A stretch of 64,000 bases of DNA from RGIG5612 sp963589005 (GTDB lineage: Bacteria > Bacillota > Clostridia > Lachnospirales > Lachnospiraceae), in contig CAVAJR010000006.1 of NCBI GenBank assembly GCA_963589005.1, forward strand, positions 1 through 64,000. Direction: 5' to 3'. Within the stretch, counting starts at the first letter, position 1. Each line of letters begins with the position of its first letter. The translations under genes and the position numbers were made by a program. The notes under the pieces were generated by a model. It was not told the DNA's origin. It searched no databases and worked only from the letters and a program-made list of their open reading frames with translations. Positions 8,665 through 17,003 of this stretch are shown here, piece after piece.

Positions 8665-9083
8665 TAGAATGACAGTTCCATATACTCTTTGAACTTCTCA
8701 TCAAGTGTGTCAGGGTCTAATGAAAGGCTGACATAGAAATTAACACCAAGTCTTTCTGATAAAGTAATAAGTTTATCAAGATCTTCTGACGGATCAACTC
8801 CCTCAAGACCTGCCAGTGTCAGGAAACTATCAAAATAGATAGACTGAATATCACTGTTGCCAGATACAAGTCCACAAATAAATCCCATAAGAACCTCAAA
8901 GTTAGGAACAGGATACTCTATTACATTGATAAGACGGATATTTCTGTCAAGCTCAAACATGTGCTTTGAATTCTTGTCAAGATAGATAACAACACCATCT
9001 GAACTCTTAGCCTCAGCATTAGCTTTATCCAAAATATATTTTGTTTTTCCTTTTCCCTTGGCTCCTGCAATTAATTTAACCAT
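8664..9083 (-). CDS. Small P-loop protein of unknown function
   Basis: This 139-residue protein opens with a Walker A motif, GAKGKGKTK, within the first 15 residues. A Walker B-like hydrophobic strand ending in Asp appears at IQSIYFDSF. No recognisable DNA-binding or motor domain accompanies them. The ATG at 9083 is chosen because GGAGG sits eight bases upstream; an in-frame extension to 9119 overlaps that site. It lies between the methylglyoxal-synthase-like gene and the HlyD-like gene with tight spacing. Relatives are sometimes labelled as PilT-like ATPases, but the protein is far too short for that role. Function unknown. Confidence 0.7.
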   Translation of the reverse strand: MVKLIAGAKGKGKTKYILDKANAEAKSSDGVVIYLDKNSKHMFELDRNIRLINVIEYPVPNFEVLMGFICGLVSGNSDIQSIYFDSFLTLAGLEGVDPSEDLDKLITLSERLGVNFYVSLSLDPDTLDEKFKEYMELSF

Positions 9084-9102
9084 TTTTGTTTCCTCCGTTG
9101 TC

Positions 9103-9498
9103 TTATTTATATAAATCACGCCAGCTTAGATCTCCTCTTTCTATAGCCAGTATAAGGATTTCAGCTGTTGCAATATTTGTAGCTACAGGTATATTGTTAG
9201 TGTCGCACAGGACTGTAATACGGTCATAATCAACCTTCATGCTGGTAGTTTCAACCGGATCTCTAAGGAAAATAACAGCATCTAACTGATTGCATTCTAT
9301 CTGAGCTGCCATCTGTCTTCCGCCGCCTAACTGTCCGGGTAAGAACTTATGAATAGACAGATTAGTAACATCTTCTATCATCCGTCCTGTATTGCCTGTT
9401 GCATATAAATCATGCTTAGCAAAAATACCCTTATAAGCGATACAGAAATTCTGCATCAGTTCTTTTTTTGAATCCTGAGCTATTAATCCGATATTCAT
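9103..9498 (-). CDS. Methylglyoxal synthase-like protein, divergent active site
   Basis: The fold is that of methylglyoxal synthase, which turns dihydroxyacetone phosphate into methylglyoxal and phosphate. ATGNTG and NIPVATN, the phosphate-binding and C-terminal blocks, are conserved, and the position after rodA matches mgsA in other Clostridia. However, the catalytic Asp of GGDQQ (Asp71 in E. coli) is Gly60 here (LGGGRQ). The residue matching His98 is Met87, while the Asp101 equivalent is kept (Asp90). The start is the ATG at 9498 with GGAG upstream; a TTG six bases earlier is less likely. It may be a regulator or have changed chemistry. Confidence 0.8.
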   Translation of the reverse strand: MNIGLIAQDSKKELMQNFCIAYKGIFAKHDLYATGNTGRMIEDVTNLSIHKFLPGQLGGGRQMAAQIECNQLDAVIFLRDPVETTSMKVDYDRITVLCDTNNIPVATNIATAEILILAIERGDLSWRDLYK

Positions 9499-9507
9499 GC
9501 CCAACTC

Positions 9508-10665
9508 CTATATTACCAATTTCTTCTTAAGTCCTACATTGAGAACCATACCAATGCCTATGAATAACGTAACCAGTGAACTCAGGCCATAACTTACAAA
9601 TGGCAATGTGAGACCTGTGTTAGGAAGGATCATTGTAACAACACCTAAATTAATAAATGCCTGTGTTCCGATTAAGCTTCCGTATCCAATGGCAATACAT
9701 TTACCGATATTTTCACGCGCTCTCAATCCTATTCGAAAACATTCTACCACAATAAGGGCTAAAAGCACAATGGTAACAAGCGAACCAAAAAATCCCAGTT
9801 CTTCTCCGATAATAGTAAAAATAAAGTCCGTCTGAGGCTCCGAAATAAATTCGGCATTTTTTACGCTTGTTATCGAATTATTATTAAGGCCCTTGCCCTG
9901 CAATGAGCCGCTGGCAATAGCAATAATCGAATTCTCCTGCTGATAACGTATGGTAGCTGCAACTTCGTTATCAGGGTCGTAGAATCCAACAAGACGGTTA
10001 TACTGATATTCAGGTATAATGTTTTTATCTGCCGGCAGTATGGATATTAATGTTACCATTACAGCAGCAATCGGGATAAGAATCAGCAGCACTCGTTTTA
10101 TGATCCTGCTGCTGATTCCTCCGACGATCATTATAACACAAAACATTACAAAAATAACTATAGATGTTGAAAGATCAGGCTGCATTAAAATAAGTACAAT
10201 CGGAATTAAAAAGCATACTATTGTAAAAATAAAAAATTTGACCGATGACAGGGACAGCCTGTTATATGCAAGTAATGAAGAGAAAAATACCAGCAGCAAT
10301 AATTTAGTCAATTCAGATGGCTGAAATTGTATTCCGGCAAACTCGATCCATCGTCTTGCACCGCCGTGATATGATCCGGCAAATCTTACAACAAGCAGTA
10401 ATACCAGATTTATTAAATAAAGCAGCCAATAATATCGTGCAAATATATCATATCTTATAAGAGCCATGATGCACATAAGCACTACGCCTACAGCAAGTCC
10501 CATAATTTGCTTGTTGACAAGCTGCATATTGCCGCCGGTTGCCGAATAAATTGCCAAAATTCCTATTACCGACAATGCAACACAATAAAAGATAAGCTGA
10601 TAGCTGCATGATTTATAATCATAGGATTTCAAATCTTCAATTATGCGTTCAAATTTTTGCTTCAT
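9508..10665 (-). CDS. rodA: RodA, SEDS-family peptidoglycan polymerase
   Basis: SEDS proteins polymerise lipid II into glycan strands and work with a class B penicillin-binding protein. The 385 residues form about ten membrane segments. Conserved SEDS motifs include the GARRWIEFAGIQFQPSE-type block (key residues Arg, Trp, Gln, Pro, Ser, Glu), the catalytic-loop region around LMQPDLSTS, and NTGLTLPFVSYGLSS near the C-terminus. It starts four bases after the PBP2 stop codon, the classic RodA-PBP2 elongasome pair, downstream of mreBCD. Confidence 0.93.
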   Translation of the reverse strand: MKQKFERIIEDLKSYDYKSCSYQLIFYCVALSVIGILAIYSATGGNMQLVNKQIMGLAVGVVLMCIMALIRYDIFARYYWLLYLINLVLLLVVRFAGSYHGGARRWIEFAGIQFQPSELTKLLLLVFFSSLLAYNRLSLSSVKFFIFTIVCFLIPIVLILMQPDLSTSIVIFVMFCVIMIVGGISSRIIKRVLLILIPIAAVMVTLISILPADKNIIPEYQYNRLVGFYDPDNEVAATIRYQQENSIIAIASGSLQGKGLNNNSITSVKNAEFISEPQTDFIFTIIGEELGFFGSLVTIVLLALIVVECFRIGLRARENIGKCIAIGYGSLIGTQAFINLGVVTMILPNTGLTLPFVSYGLSSLVTLFIGIGMVLNVGLKKKLVI

Positions 10666-10669
10666 TTGA

Positions 10670-13513
10670 TCAGTCAGTAACTCCTTCTAATTCAATTTCC
10701 TTAGCTCCGCTGTCGAGGATATCCTTAAGTGATGTGTATCCATAATAATAGTTGATGCAATCATTTGTCGTATCAGCAGCATATGTGGATGAACCGCCAT
10801 TTCTGATGGTACATGCAAATGCAATTTCAGGATCGTCATACGGAGCAAAACCTATAAAGTTAGAATGGTTAGATCTGGACAGACTTTCCTGAGCCGTACC
10901 GGTCTTTCCTGCCAATGTAATAGGCGTATTTTCAAATATCTTACTTACGGCACCGTCAGTTACAACGCCACGCATGCCGGAATAGATACAATTCCAGATA
11001 GTATCTGACAGTTCTACTGTATTAGTGACCTCAGATTCTACCTTCAGAATAGTATTTCCGGATTTGTCTGTAACCTTATCAACAATGCTGAGCTGATAAT
11101 TCTTGCCTTTATTGGCAATACAGTTAACATATCGTGCAAGTTGTACCGTTGTAAAACCGGATGTACCCTGCCCTATTGCTGTTCGAACCGAGTCAGTTGA
11201 AGAAAATCTCGGTGATGTCTCCTCAATCTCAATGCCTGACTTCATGTTAAGCCCGAATTGAGTTGCATAATCTTCAAGGATATCAAGTCCTTGCAAGCTG
11301 GTATAAGTACCATTCACCATACTAAGCCGATATCCTACAGTATAGAAGAAATAGTTACAGGAATCCGTTATTGCGCCCACAACATTTTCATCTTCATGCG
11401 ATTCCGGATAGATCCAGCACTTCGGTGATGGAGTGATTTCGGTAAATGTACCTTCATCATAAATATATGTATCAGCTTCTATCACTCCTTCATTCAATCC
11501 GGCGGCTGCTGTTATAGGCTTAAATGTAGAGCCTGGTGCGGTTATGGCCTGCGTAGCCTTATTAAATAAAGGCGATGAAGCATCAGTATTTAACTCATAC
11601 CAGTAATCAGAATCGATTGAACCCGACAATTTATTATTGTCATATGACGGATATGAAACCAATGCCTTAACCTTGCCTGTTTTGGTATCTGTAACAACAA
11701 TAGAGCCTGAACATGGATCAAGGGCAACCATGGCAGGTGTAATAATAAGATTTTGAATCTGTCTTATTACATATTGATATGCAGATATTTCACCGGCTTC
11801 AAGAGATGCCTTGGCGTCATCATCTTCAAGCTTGCCCTGATCATATAAGATCAAACAGATATCATACGGATCGATCATTCCGTTATAGATCATATGATAA
11901 TATATCAGCTCCTGAAAATCAGTATTGTCAGTTATGCTGCCAATTAATTTGGTTACAAGTGCATCATAAATTTCATCGGAGGTGGCATATTGTTTTGATG
12001 AATCTACCTTCGAAACATTTATCCAGTTTTTCGATATGGCATGTATCAAAAATTCCTCAAGAGATATTTCTTCATTAGAAAACGCAACATATGTCTCATC
12101 TGTTGTATCCATTATATCCTTGTCCAGAATACCTTCTGTTCCCAGAAAATCATATATCTGATACATATAATCATTAAATTCTTCAGACAGCTCATTTGTA
12201 GGAAATGTCTCAGAGTCACGCAGCAGGCCATTTATTTTGTCCAGTACCTCAACCTCATAATCTACAAATGAGGAATACAGCTGTTTTTCACGGGCTGATG
12301 CATCTGGATTTGAGAAATCAAGGGGTTCAATTACATTAGTCAGTAATTTGTAGTATACATCCTTTACAGGAATATATACGATATCATCTGTATCATCCGC
12401 AACATAGTCTGCATTAACGATCCTTTCGACTAACAGACCTGCAATTTCACGTTCCAGGATCTCATAATATGCTGTCTGTAAATTCGTATCCAAAGTAAGA
12501 TACAGGTCATTTCCGCTTTCTGATTTGGTAGAATCTATAACATCCAGCACACTACCTTTACTGTCAACGAAAACTGTCTCACTGCCGCGGGTACCCTTAA
12601 GATATGCATCAAAGGAAGCCTCGATTCCTGTTTTACCTACAACATCGCCAGACTGATATACGATGCCCAGATCATTATTATTAAAACCTTCCAGTTCGCT
12701 TTCTGAAACATAACCTGTATACCCTAAGATCGAGCCGTAATATACGCCCTGGTCATATACTCTCTTATATGTTTCCTGAACATCTACGCCTGTAAGTTCT
12801 CCACGGCTTTCCATAATGGCAGCCTGCGTATATTCGTTTATATTTTCAGCTATAACCGTTGAAATGTATTTCTGATAAGCATTAAGTGACAATGCATATC
12901 GTATGGTACAGATCTTTATGCGGTCTTCAAGGTTATATGTCTCTGAGCTGATATCAAATTTCTCATCAGAACACATATAGTCAAGAATCTCTTCTGCCGT
13001 GTATTTATCATATCCCTTTTCATAGATTTCAGTAGATCGTAAGCCAAATACATTACACAAGAAGGTGATCATCGGAGTGACCGGATCATCTTTAAACTTG
13101 GCTGTGCCATTGTCATATGCAATATTAAAATCATCAATAATAGAATCACCGTTTGATTCTATTATATTGATAGTATCATAGACAATTTTATTGATTATTT
13201 CGCCCTTTTTGCTTGAACTCTTGATCTCATCAGTCATAACAATAGAATATGACAGTTCATTATGAGCTAACAGATTGCCGTCAGAGTCATAAATATCGCC
13301 CCGCGCGCCCTCTGTGTAGATAACCTTCTCTGCCTTTTGTATGAAATTCTCCTGATAATAATCAGACTTGATGATTTGAAGATAAAAAAGCCTTGCCAGT
13401 ATAATACAAAAAAGCAGAACGAAAATAGCAGCAATGATCGCCGTTCCTGATGTGAAAATTTTTATGAAGAAACCCCTGATGGATTCAATTATTGTTAAAA
13501 ATCTCTTTTTCAA
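10670..13513 (-). CDS. mrdA: Penicillin-binding protein 2, class B transpeptidase
   Basis: This enzyme cross-links peptidoglycan during side-wall growth. A membrane anchor lies at about residues 20-45, then a dimerisation domain with ARGDIYDSDG, then the transpeptidase. Active-site motifs are present: STFKP (nucleophile Ser), SCN, and KTGTAQ. The protein is 947 residues against about 600-700 in most PBP2. Much of the excess lies between the pedestal and the transpeptidase (about residues 360-620) and is acidic and Tyr-rich. The start codon is TTG with AGGA eight bases upstream. It sits between mreD and rodA. Confidence 0.93.
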   Translation of the reverse strand: MKKRFLTIIESIRGFFIKIFTSGTAIIAAIFVLLFCIILARLFYLQIIKSDYYQENFIQKAEKVIYTEGARGDIYDSDGNLLAHNELSYSIVMTDEIKSSSKKGEIINKIVYDTINIIESNGDSIIDDFNIAYDNGTAKFKDDPVTPMITFLCNVFGLRSTEIYEKGYDKYTAEEILDYMCSDEKFDISSETYNLEDRIKICTIRYALSLNAYQKYISTVIAENINEYTQAAIMESRGELTGVDVQETYKRVYDQGVYYGSILGYTGYVSESELEGFNNNDLGIVYQSGDVVGKTGIEASFDAYLKGTRGSETVFVDSKGSVLDVIDSTKSESGNDLYLTLDTNLQTAYYEILEREIAGLLVERIVNADYVADDTDDIVYIPVKDVYYKLLTNVIEPLDFSNPDASAREKQLYSSFVDYEVEVLDKINGLLRDSETFPTNELSEEFNDYMYQIYDFLGTEGILDKDIMDTTDETYVAFSNEEISLEEFLIHAISKNWINVSKVDSSKQYATSDEIYDALVTKLIGSITDNTDFQELIYYHMIYNGMIDPYDICLILYDQGKLEDDDAKASLEAGEISAYQYVIRQIQNLIITPAMVALDPCSGSIVVTDTKTGKVKALVSYPSYDNNKLSGSIDSDYWYELNTDASSPLFNKATQAITAPGSTFKPITAAAGLNEGVIEADTYIYDEGTFTEITPSPKCWIYPESHEDENVVGAITDSCNYFFYTVGYRLSMVNGTYTSLQGLDILEDYATQFGLNMKSGIEIEETSPRFSSTDSVRTAIGQGTSGFTTVQLARYVNCIANKGKNYQLSIVDKVTDKSGNTILKVESEVTNTVELSDTIWNCIYSGMRGVVTDGAVSKIFENTPITLAGKTGTAQESLSRSNHSNFIGFAPYDDPEIAFACTIRNGGSSTYAADTTNDCINYYYGYTSLKDILDSGAKEIELEGVTD

Positions 13514-13528
13514 ATTATAATTCCTGTT

Positions 13529-14044
13529 TTAATCTTCCGGGATATATTTCAATCTCTCCAATAATGCCGTTAACGGTTTATACAAAATCACACCGACAAT
13601 AAAGGTCATTAAAAATTCCGGCAAAATGTTATGTACAAGATAGTATACGAATTCAAATCTTGCTCTTAAAACATACCAAAATACATAATTTATAAGGCAT
13701 GTCAGCAGGTCACTGCCAATGAGCAGAAGGAGTGGAATATACAAGTCGTCAGAATAAAAGTATGTATTCCATATGCCGCTTATGAAGCCGATTATAAGCA
13801 AAACCAGGGCATTATATCCGATATAATCACAGAAAAAAACATCTGTTATCAGTCCGCCGAAGAAGCCTATAAGCATCCCGGGGATACTGCCGTTCCTGTA
13901 TCCGTAGACAAATGCAATAACCAGAATGATATTAGGTGAGCAACCTAACCCCGGAATCCTGCTTATAATTGTATTTTGCATTATAAATGCAGCTATTACA
14001 AGAATTGCGGCTATTATAAAATTCCTAATTTTATATAATGACAT
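13529..14044 (-). CDS. mreD: Rod shape-determining protein MreD
   Basis: MreD is a small integral membrane partner of MreC in the elongasome. The 171 residues make five or so hydrophobic segments, with the family signature region GFFGGLITDVFF near residues 58-70. It starts one base after the mreC stop codon, and a Shine-Dalgarno match (AAGGAAA) lies within the end of mreC. Assignment rests on topology, size and the mreBCD order. Confidence 0.9.
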   Translation of the reverse strand: MSLYKIRNFIIAAILVIAAFIMQNTIISRIPGLGCSPNIILVIAFVYGYRNGSIPGMLIGFFGGLITDVFFCDYIGYNALVLLIIGFISGIWNTYFYSDDLYIPLLLLIGSDLLTCLINYVFWYVLRARFEFVYYLVHNILPEFLMTFIVGVILYKPLTALLERLKYIPED

Positions 14045-14045
14045 A

Positions 14046-15200
14046 TTAGTCTGACGTTTCCTTAAGTGTTGTTATAACCAAAACTTCTTCAAGATTCGAA
14101 AAATCAACTATAGGCTGCAAATGACCGGATTGTGTAAGGTCATTTGTATCAAGAGCAAAATCGCGGACATATCCTATAAGAAGTCCCGGCAAATATTTTG
14201 AACTTATCTGGCTGGTAACAACTGCATCGTTATTAGTGATTGTAATATCATTGCTGACGCCGGTAAATTCGATCAGATCATTCTCAATTAATTTAAGTGA
14301 ACCGTTTACTGTGCATAATCCGTCTGAACTCTGGAATTTGCCGCTTACAGAGCTGTCATCATCAATAATCGACCTTACTGTAGCAAAATTCGGCCCGGCA
14401 TCTGTGACAATCCCAACCAGACCGCCTGATGCGATCACATTCATATCCTTGGTTATACCATCATTTGTTCCCACATCTATTGTAAAAACTGAAAACCATC
14501 TTGATGATGAATCCTTAGCAACAACATGAGCCGCGATCATTTCATAATCAGAATATTCACTTTTCATTTTAAGAAGTGATTGTACATTCTCAAGCTCGGC
14601 TTCCTTTTGTTTTAACGAAGTAACAGTCATGGTAAGTTCAGCTATCTGGTCTTTTAATTCACTGTTTTCCTGTTCTAATTCGTCCAGAGTCTTCTGTGCT
14701 TCTATCTTGTCTGACATCCACAAGCCGATAGCATTAATACCCTTCTGAGCAGGAGTGATCAAAACAGACGCTGCTCTGTTAAATGGTTCTCTGAAGGATT
14801 CGCTTACAGTTGAAAGAACGATCATTACTATACATACTATGCCCAGTATAACCAGCAAATGCTTGGGTTTAATATGTCTTACGGATCGTTCATCACGCGG
14901 CTTTTTATGGCTCTTTACATATTTTTTAACCTTATTAAATGTATCTTCGCCCTTTTCCTTGATAGGAACAGGAGCATCAGCATCTCTTAAATGCTGCTTG
15001 TTCCTCTTATCAGCATTAGATATTTCGCTGAAGCGTTCGGAAGCGATCCTCTCCTCGGATCTTCGCTGTGCCTGCCTGTGAACATATTTGACAAATTTAG
15101 AATTATTATCAGCCTTTACAGTATCAGCCTGCAATGAATCAGGTGATATATCATGTTCTTTATTTATAATTTTAGAAGATTTCTTATTATAATTTGGCAT
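14046..15200 (-). CDS. mreC: Rod shape-determining protein MreC
   Basis: MreC links the MreB filaments to the wall-synthesis enzymes outside the membrane. A basic, hydrophilic N-terminal region of about 110 residues precedes one membrane span (LLVILGIVCIVMIVLS). A coiled coil at about residues 160-200 and two beta-barrel domains follow. The cytoplasmic N-terminal part is much longer than usual (typical MreC is about 280 residues; this is 384). The start overlaps the mreB stop in TAATG, so translation is coupled. Confidence 0.93.
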   Translation of the reverse strand: MPNYNKKSSKIINKEHDISPDSLQADTVKADNNSKFVKYVHRQAQRRSEERIASERFSEISNADKRNKQHLRDADAPVPIKEKGEDTFNKVKKYVKSHKKPRDERSVRHIKPKHLLVILGIVCIVMIVLSTVSESFREPFNRAASVLITPAQKGINAIGLWMSDKIEAQKTLDELEQENSELKDQIAELTMTVTSLKQKEAELENVQSLLKMKSEYSDYEMIAAHVVAKDSSSRWFSVFTIDVGTNDGITKDMNVIASGGLVGIVTDAGPNFATVRSIIDDDSSVSGKFQSSDGLCTVNGSLKLIENDLIEFTGVSNDITITNNDAVVTSQISSKYLPGLLIGYVRDFALDTNDLTQSGHLQPIVDFSNLEEVLVITTLKETSD

Positions 15201-16222
15201 TAATTATACTCTTTCTCCTGAGGTATATATCTTACTGAATCAAATGCAGAACTGCTTAAAATTGTGGTTACTCCTCGTATAGTGCTGTTGCCCGGATCTT
15301 TAAGCAGCTTGACCCTGATGCCTGTTTCTCTTGCGAAAATGCTTCCTATTCCTCTCATTGCAGCAGAACCGCCCTGCAGATAAATGCCATTTTCAATTAT
15401 ATCCGCAGCGAGTTCCGGAGGAGTCTTTTCAAGCGTATTTCTTACCAATTCTATGAGCTGCAGTACAGGTTCCCGTACAGCTTCATTAATAAGATCAGAA
15501 TCTATAACTGTTCTGACAGGAAGACCTGTTGCCATAACTCTTGCAAATATCTGGCATTCCTCCTTAACAGGATCCTCAGACATATCCGCCAGCTTGATCT
15601 TCAGATTTTCCGCCGTTTTATATCCGATCAATTTTTGATGTTTAGCCTTAACTGCATTGATAATAGTTTCATCGAACTTGCGTCCGGCGATTTTCACTTT
15701 ATGATTTATTACTATACTGCCTAATGACAAAACTGTTATATCAGTAGTGTCAGCGCCTATATTAACAATAAAGTTGCCCTTATGGCTGTTGATATCAATC
15801 CCTGAGCCAATGGCATCGGCAACACTCTTCTCAACCATTGAGATGGATTTTGCCTTTAATCTGGAATTGGCAACAAGTTCATGGAAGGCTCTTTTTTCCA
15901 CCTCTGTTGTATCAGTCGGCACAGAAATAAGGAAGCTGCCGCCCCTGAGCATTTTGCCCTTGTTTATTTTTCTGTAAATATATTCAAGAACCAGCTGCAT
16001 CAATTCGATCTGTGAGATAACACTGTCTCTGACAGGGAAAATCACATTAACATTTTCCGGGGCTCTTTCATACATTTCAAAAGCATCATTGCCATATCCT
16101 ATAATGATCTTGTCATCCTTGACAGCAATAACATTCTTTTCAGAAATAAATGTTCCCGCACTAAGCGAAGATAATCTGATATTCCAGGTTCCTATATCTA
16201 ATCCGAATTTTTCCTCAGCCAT
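15200..16222 (-). CDS. mreB: MreB-family actin homologue, divergent
   Basis: MreB forms membrane-bound filaments that guide cell-wall elongation. The 340 residues align along the whole family, starting with FGLDIGTWN (phosphate 1) and containing AIGSGI. Several nucleotide-site residues differ from classical MreB. Phosphate 2 reads VNIGADTT in place of VDIGGGTT (Asn154 for Asp). The usual EEP near residue 131 reads EKS. It heads the mreBCD-PBP2-rodA cluster with GGAG seven bases before its ATG and overlaps the end of radC by eight bases. A canonical MreB may exist elsewhere in the genome. Confidence 0.85.
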   Translation of the reverse strand: MAEEKFGLDIGTWNIRLSSLSAGTFISEKNVIAVKDDKIIIGYGNDAFEMYERAPENVNVIFPVRDSVISQIELMQLVLEYIYRKINKGKMLRGGSFLISVPTDTTEVEKRAFHELVANSRLKAKSISMVEKSVADAIGSGIDINSHKGNFIVNIGADTTDITVLSLGSIVINHKVKIAGRKFDETIINAVKAKHQKLIGYKTAENLKIKLADMSEDPVKEECQIFARVMATGLPVRTVIDSDLINEAVREPVLQLIELVRNTLEKTPPELAADIIENGIYLQGGSAAMRGIGSIFARETGIRVKLLKDPGNSTIRGVTTILSSSAFDSVRYIPQEKEYN

Positions 16223-16916
16223 GGATTAACTCCTTATCCTTAAAACTGTAGTAACTATTATCTCCGATGATGATATGATCAAGAAGCTTTATTCCGATTA
16301 AGTCTCCTGCTCTTTTTATTTCATCAGTAAATCTTATATCAGCATCACTCGGAACCGGTCTTCCTGAAGGATGATTATGCATCAGAATTATATACACAGC
16401 GTCATACTTAAGTGACAGCAAGAAAACCTCTCTTGCTGAAAGCAAGGACGCATTTACCGTTCCTACAGAAATTATATGTTCTTTTATAAGAGCACATGCT
16501 GAATTAAGCATCAAAAGAACAACCTGCTCATTTTTTTCATGACGCAGTTGTTCCATGTAATATTTTGCTACTATTTCCGGATCGTTAAAAACAAGATGAG
16601 GCCTTAACCGGCTCTGAGCAATACGGAGCGATAACTCCGCAATTGCCTTGATCTGTATGGCTTTTACTTTTCCAACACCTCTGATTTTCAATAATTCACA
16701 TATCTCATAATTAAAAATATTGGAAATTGATATATCTTTTTCTCCATTCGGAGCTAATATTTCTCTTGCTAATTCAACAGAATTAAGTTCCGCTGAACCG
16801 GTCCTCAGAATAATCGCCAAAAGTTCTGCATCTGACAGAGCTTTCGGTCCATAATTCAGGAATTTCTCGTCTGGTTGATATTCCGGATTTAAATTTTTAG
16901 TAGTTAATTTATGCAT
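16215..16916 (-). CDS. radC: RadC family protein (JAB/MPN domain)
   Basis: RadC proteins carry a helix-hairpin-helix region (about residues 20-90) and a C-terminal JAB/MPN metalloprotease-like domain. The metal-binding motif is HNHPSGRPVPSDAD. The cellular role is unsettled despite the repair label. I choose the ATG at 16916, where AGAGG lies six bases upstream; the frame could extend 15 codons further. The gene directly precedes mreB, the same order as in Bacillus. Confidence 0.93.
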   Translation of the reverse strand: MHKLTTKNLNPEYQPDEKFLNYGPKALSDAELLAIILRTGSAELNSVELAREILAPNGEKDISISNIFNYEICELLKIRGVGKVKAIQIKAIAELSLRIAQSRLRPHLVFNDPEIVAKYYMEQLRHEKNEQVVLLMLNSACALIKEHIISVGTVNASLLSAREVFLLSLKYDAVYIILMHNHPSGRPVPSDADIRFTDEIKRAGDLIGIKLLDHIIIGDNSYYSFKDKELIHG

Positions 16917-17003
16917 ATATTTCCTCTTATTCAGAGTCAGCATAAATTCAGTCAGCGACATTTTAGCATATATCTATTAAAATACAAAGATTAAAATAGA
17001 CTC

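Noticed and set aside
8664..9083. PilT-type twitching motility ATPase
   Set aside because: The protein has only 139 residues, a lone Walker A motif and no other PilT motifs, and no pilus genes are nearby.
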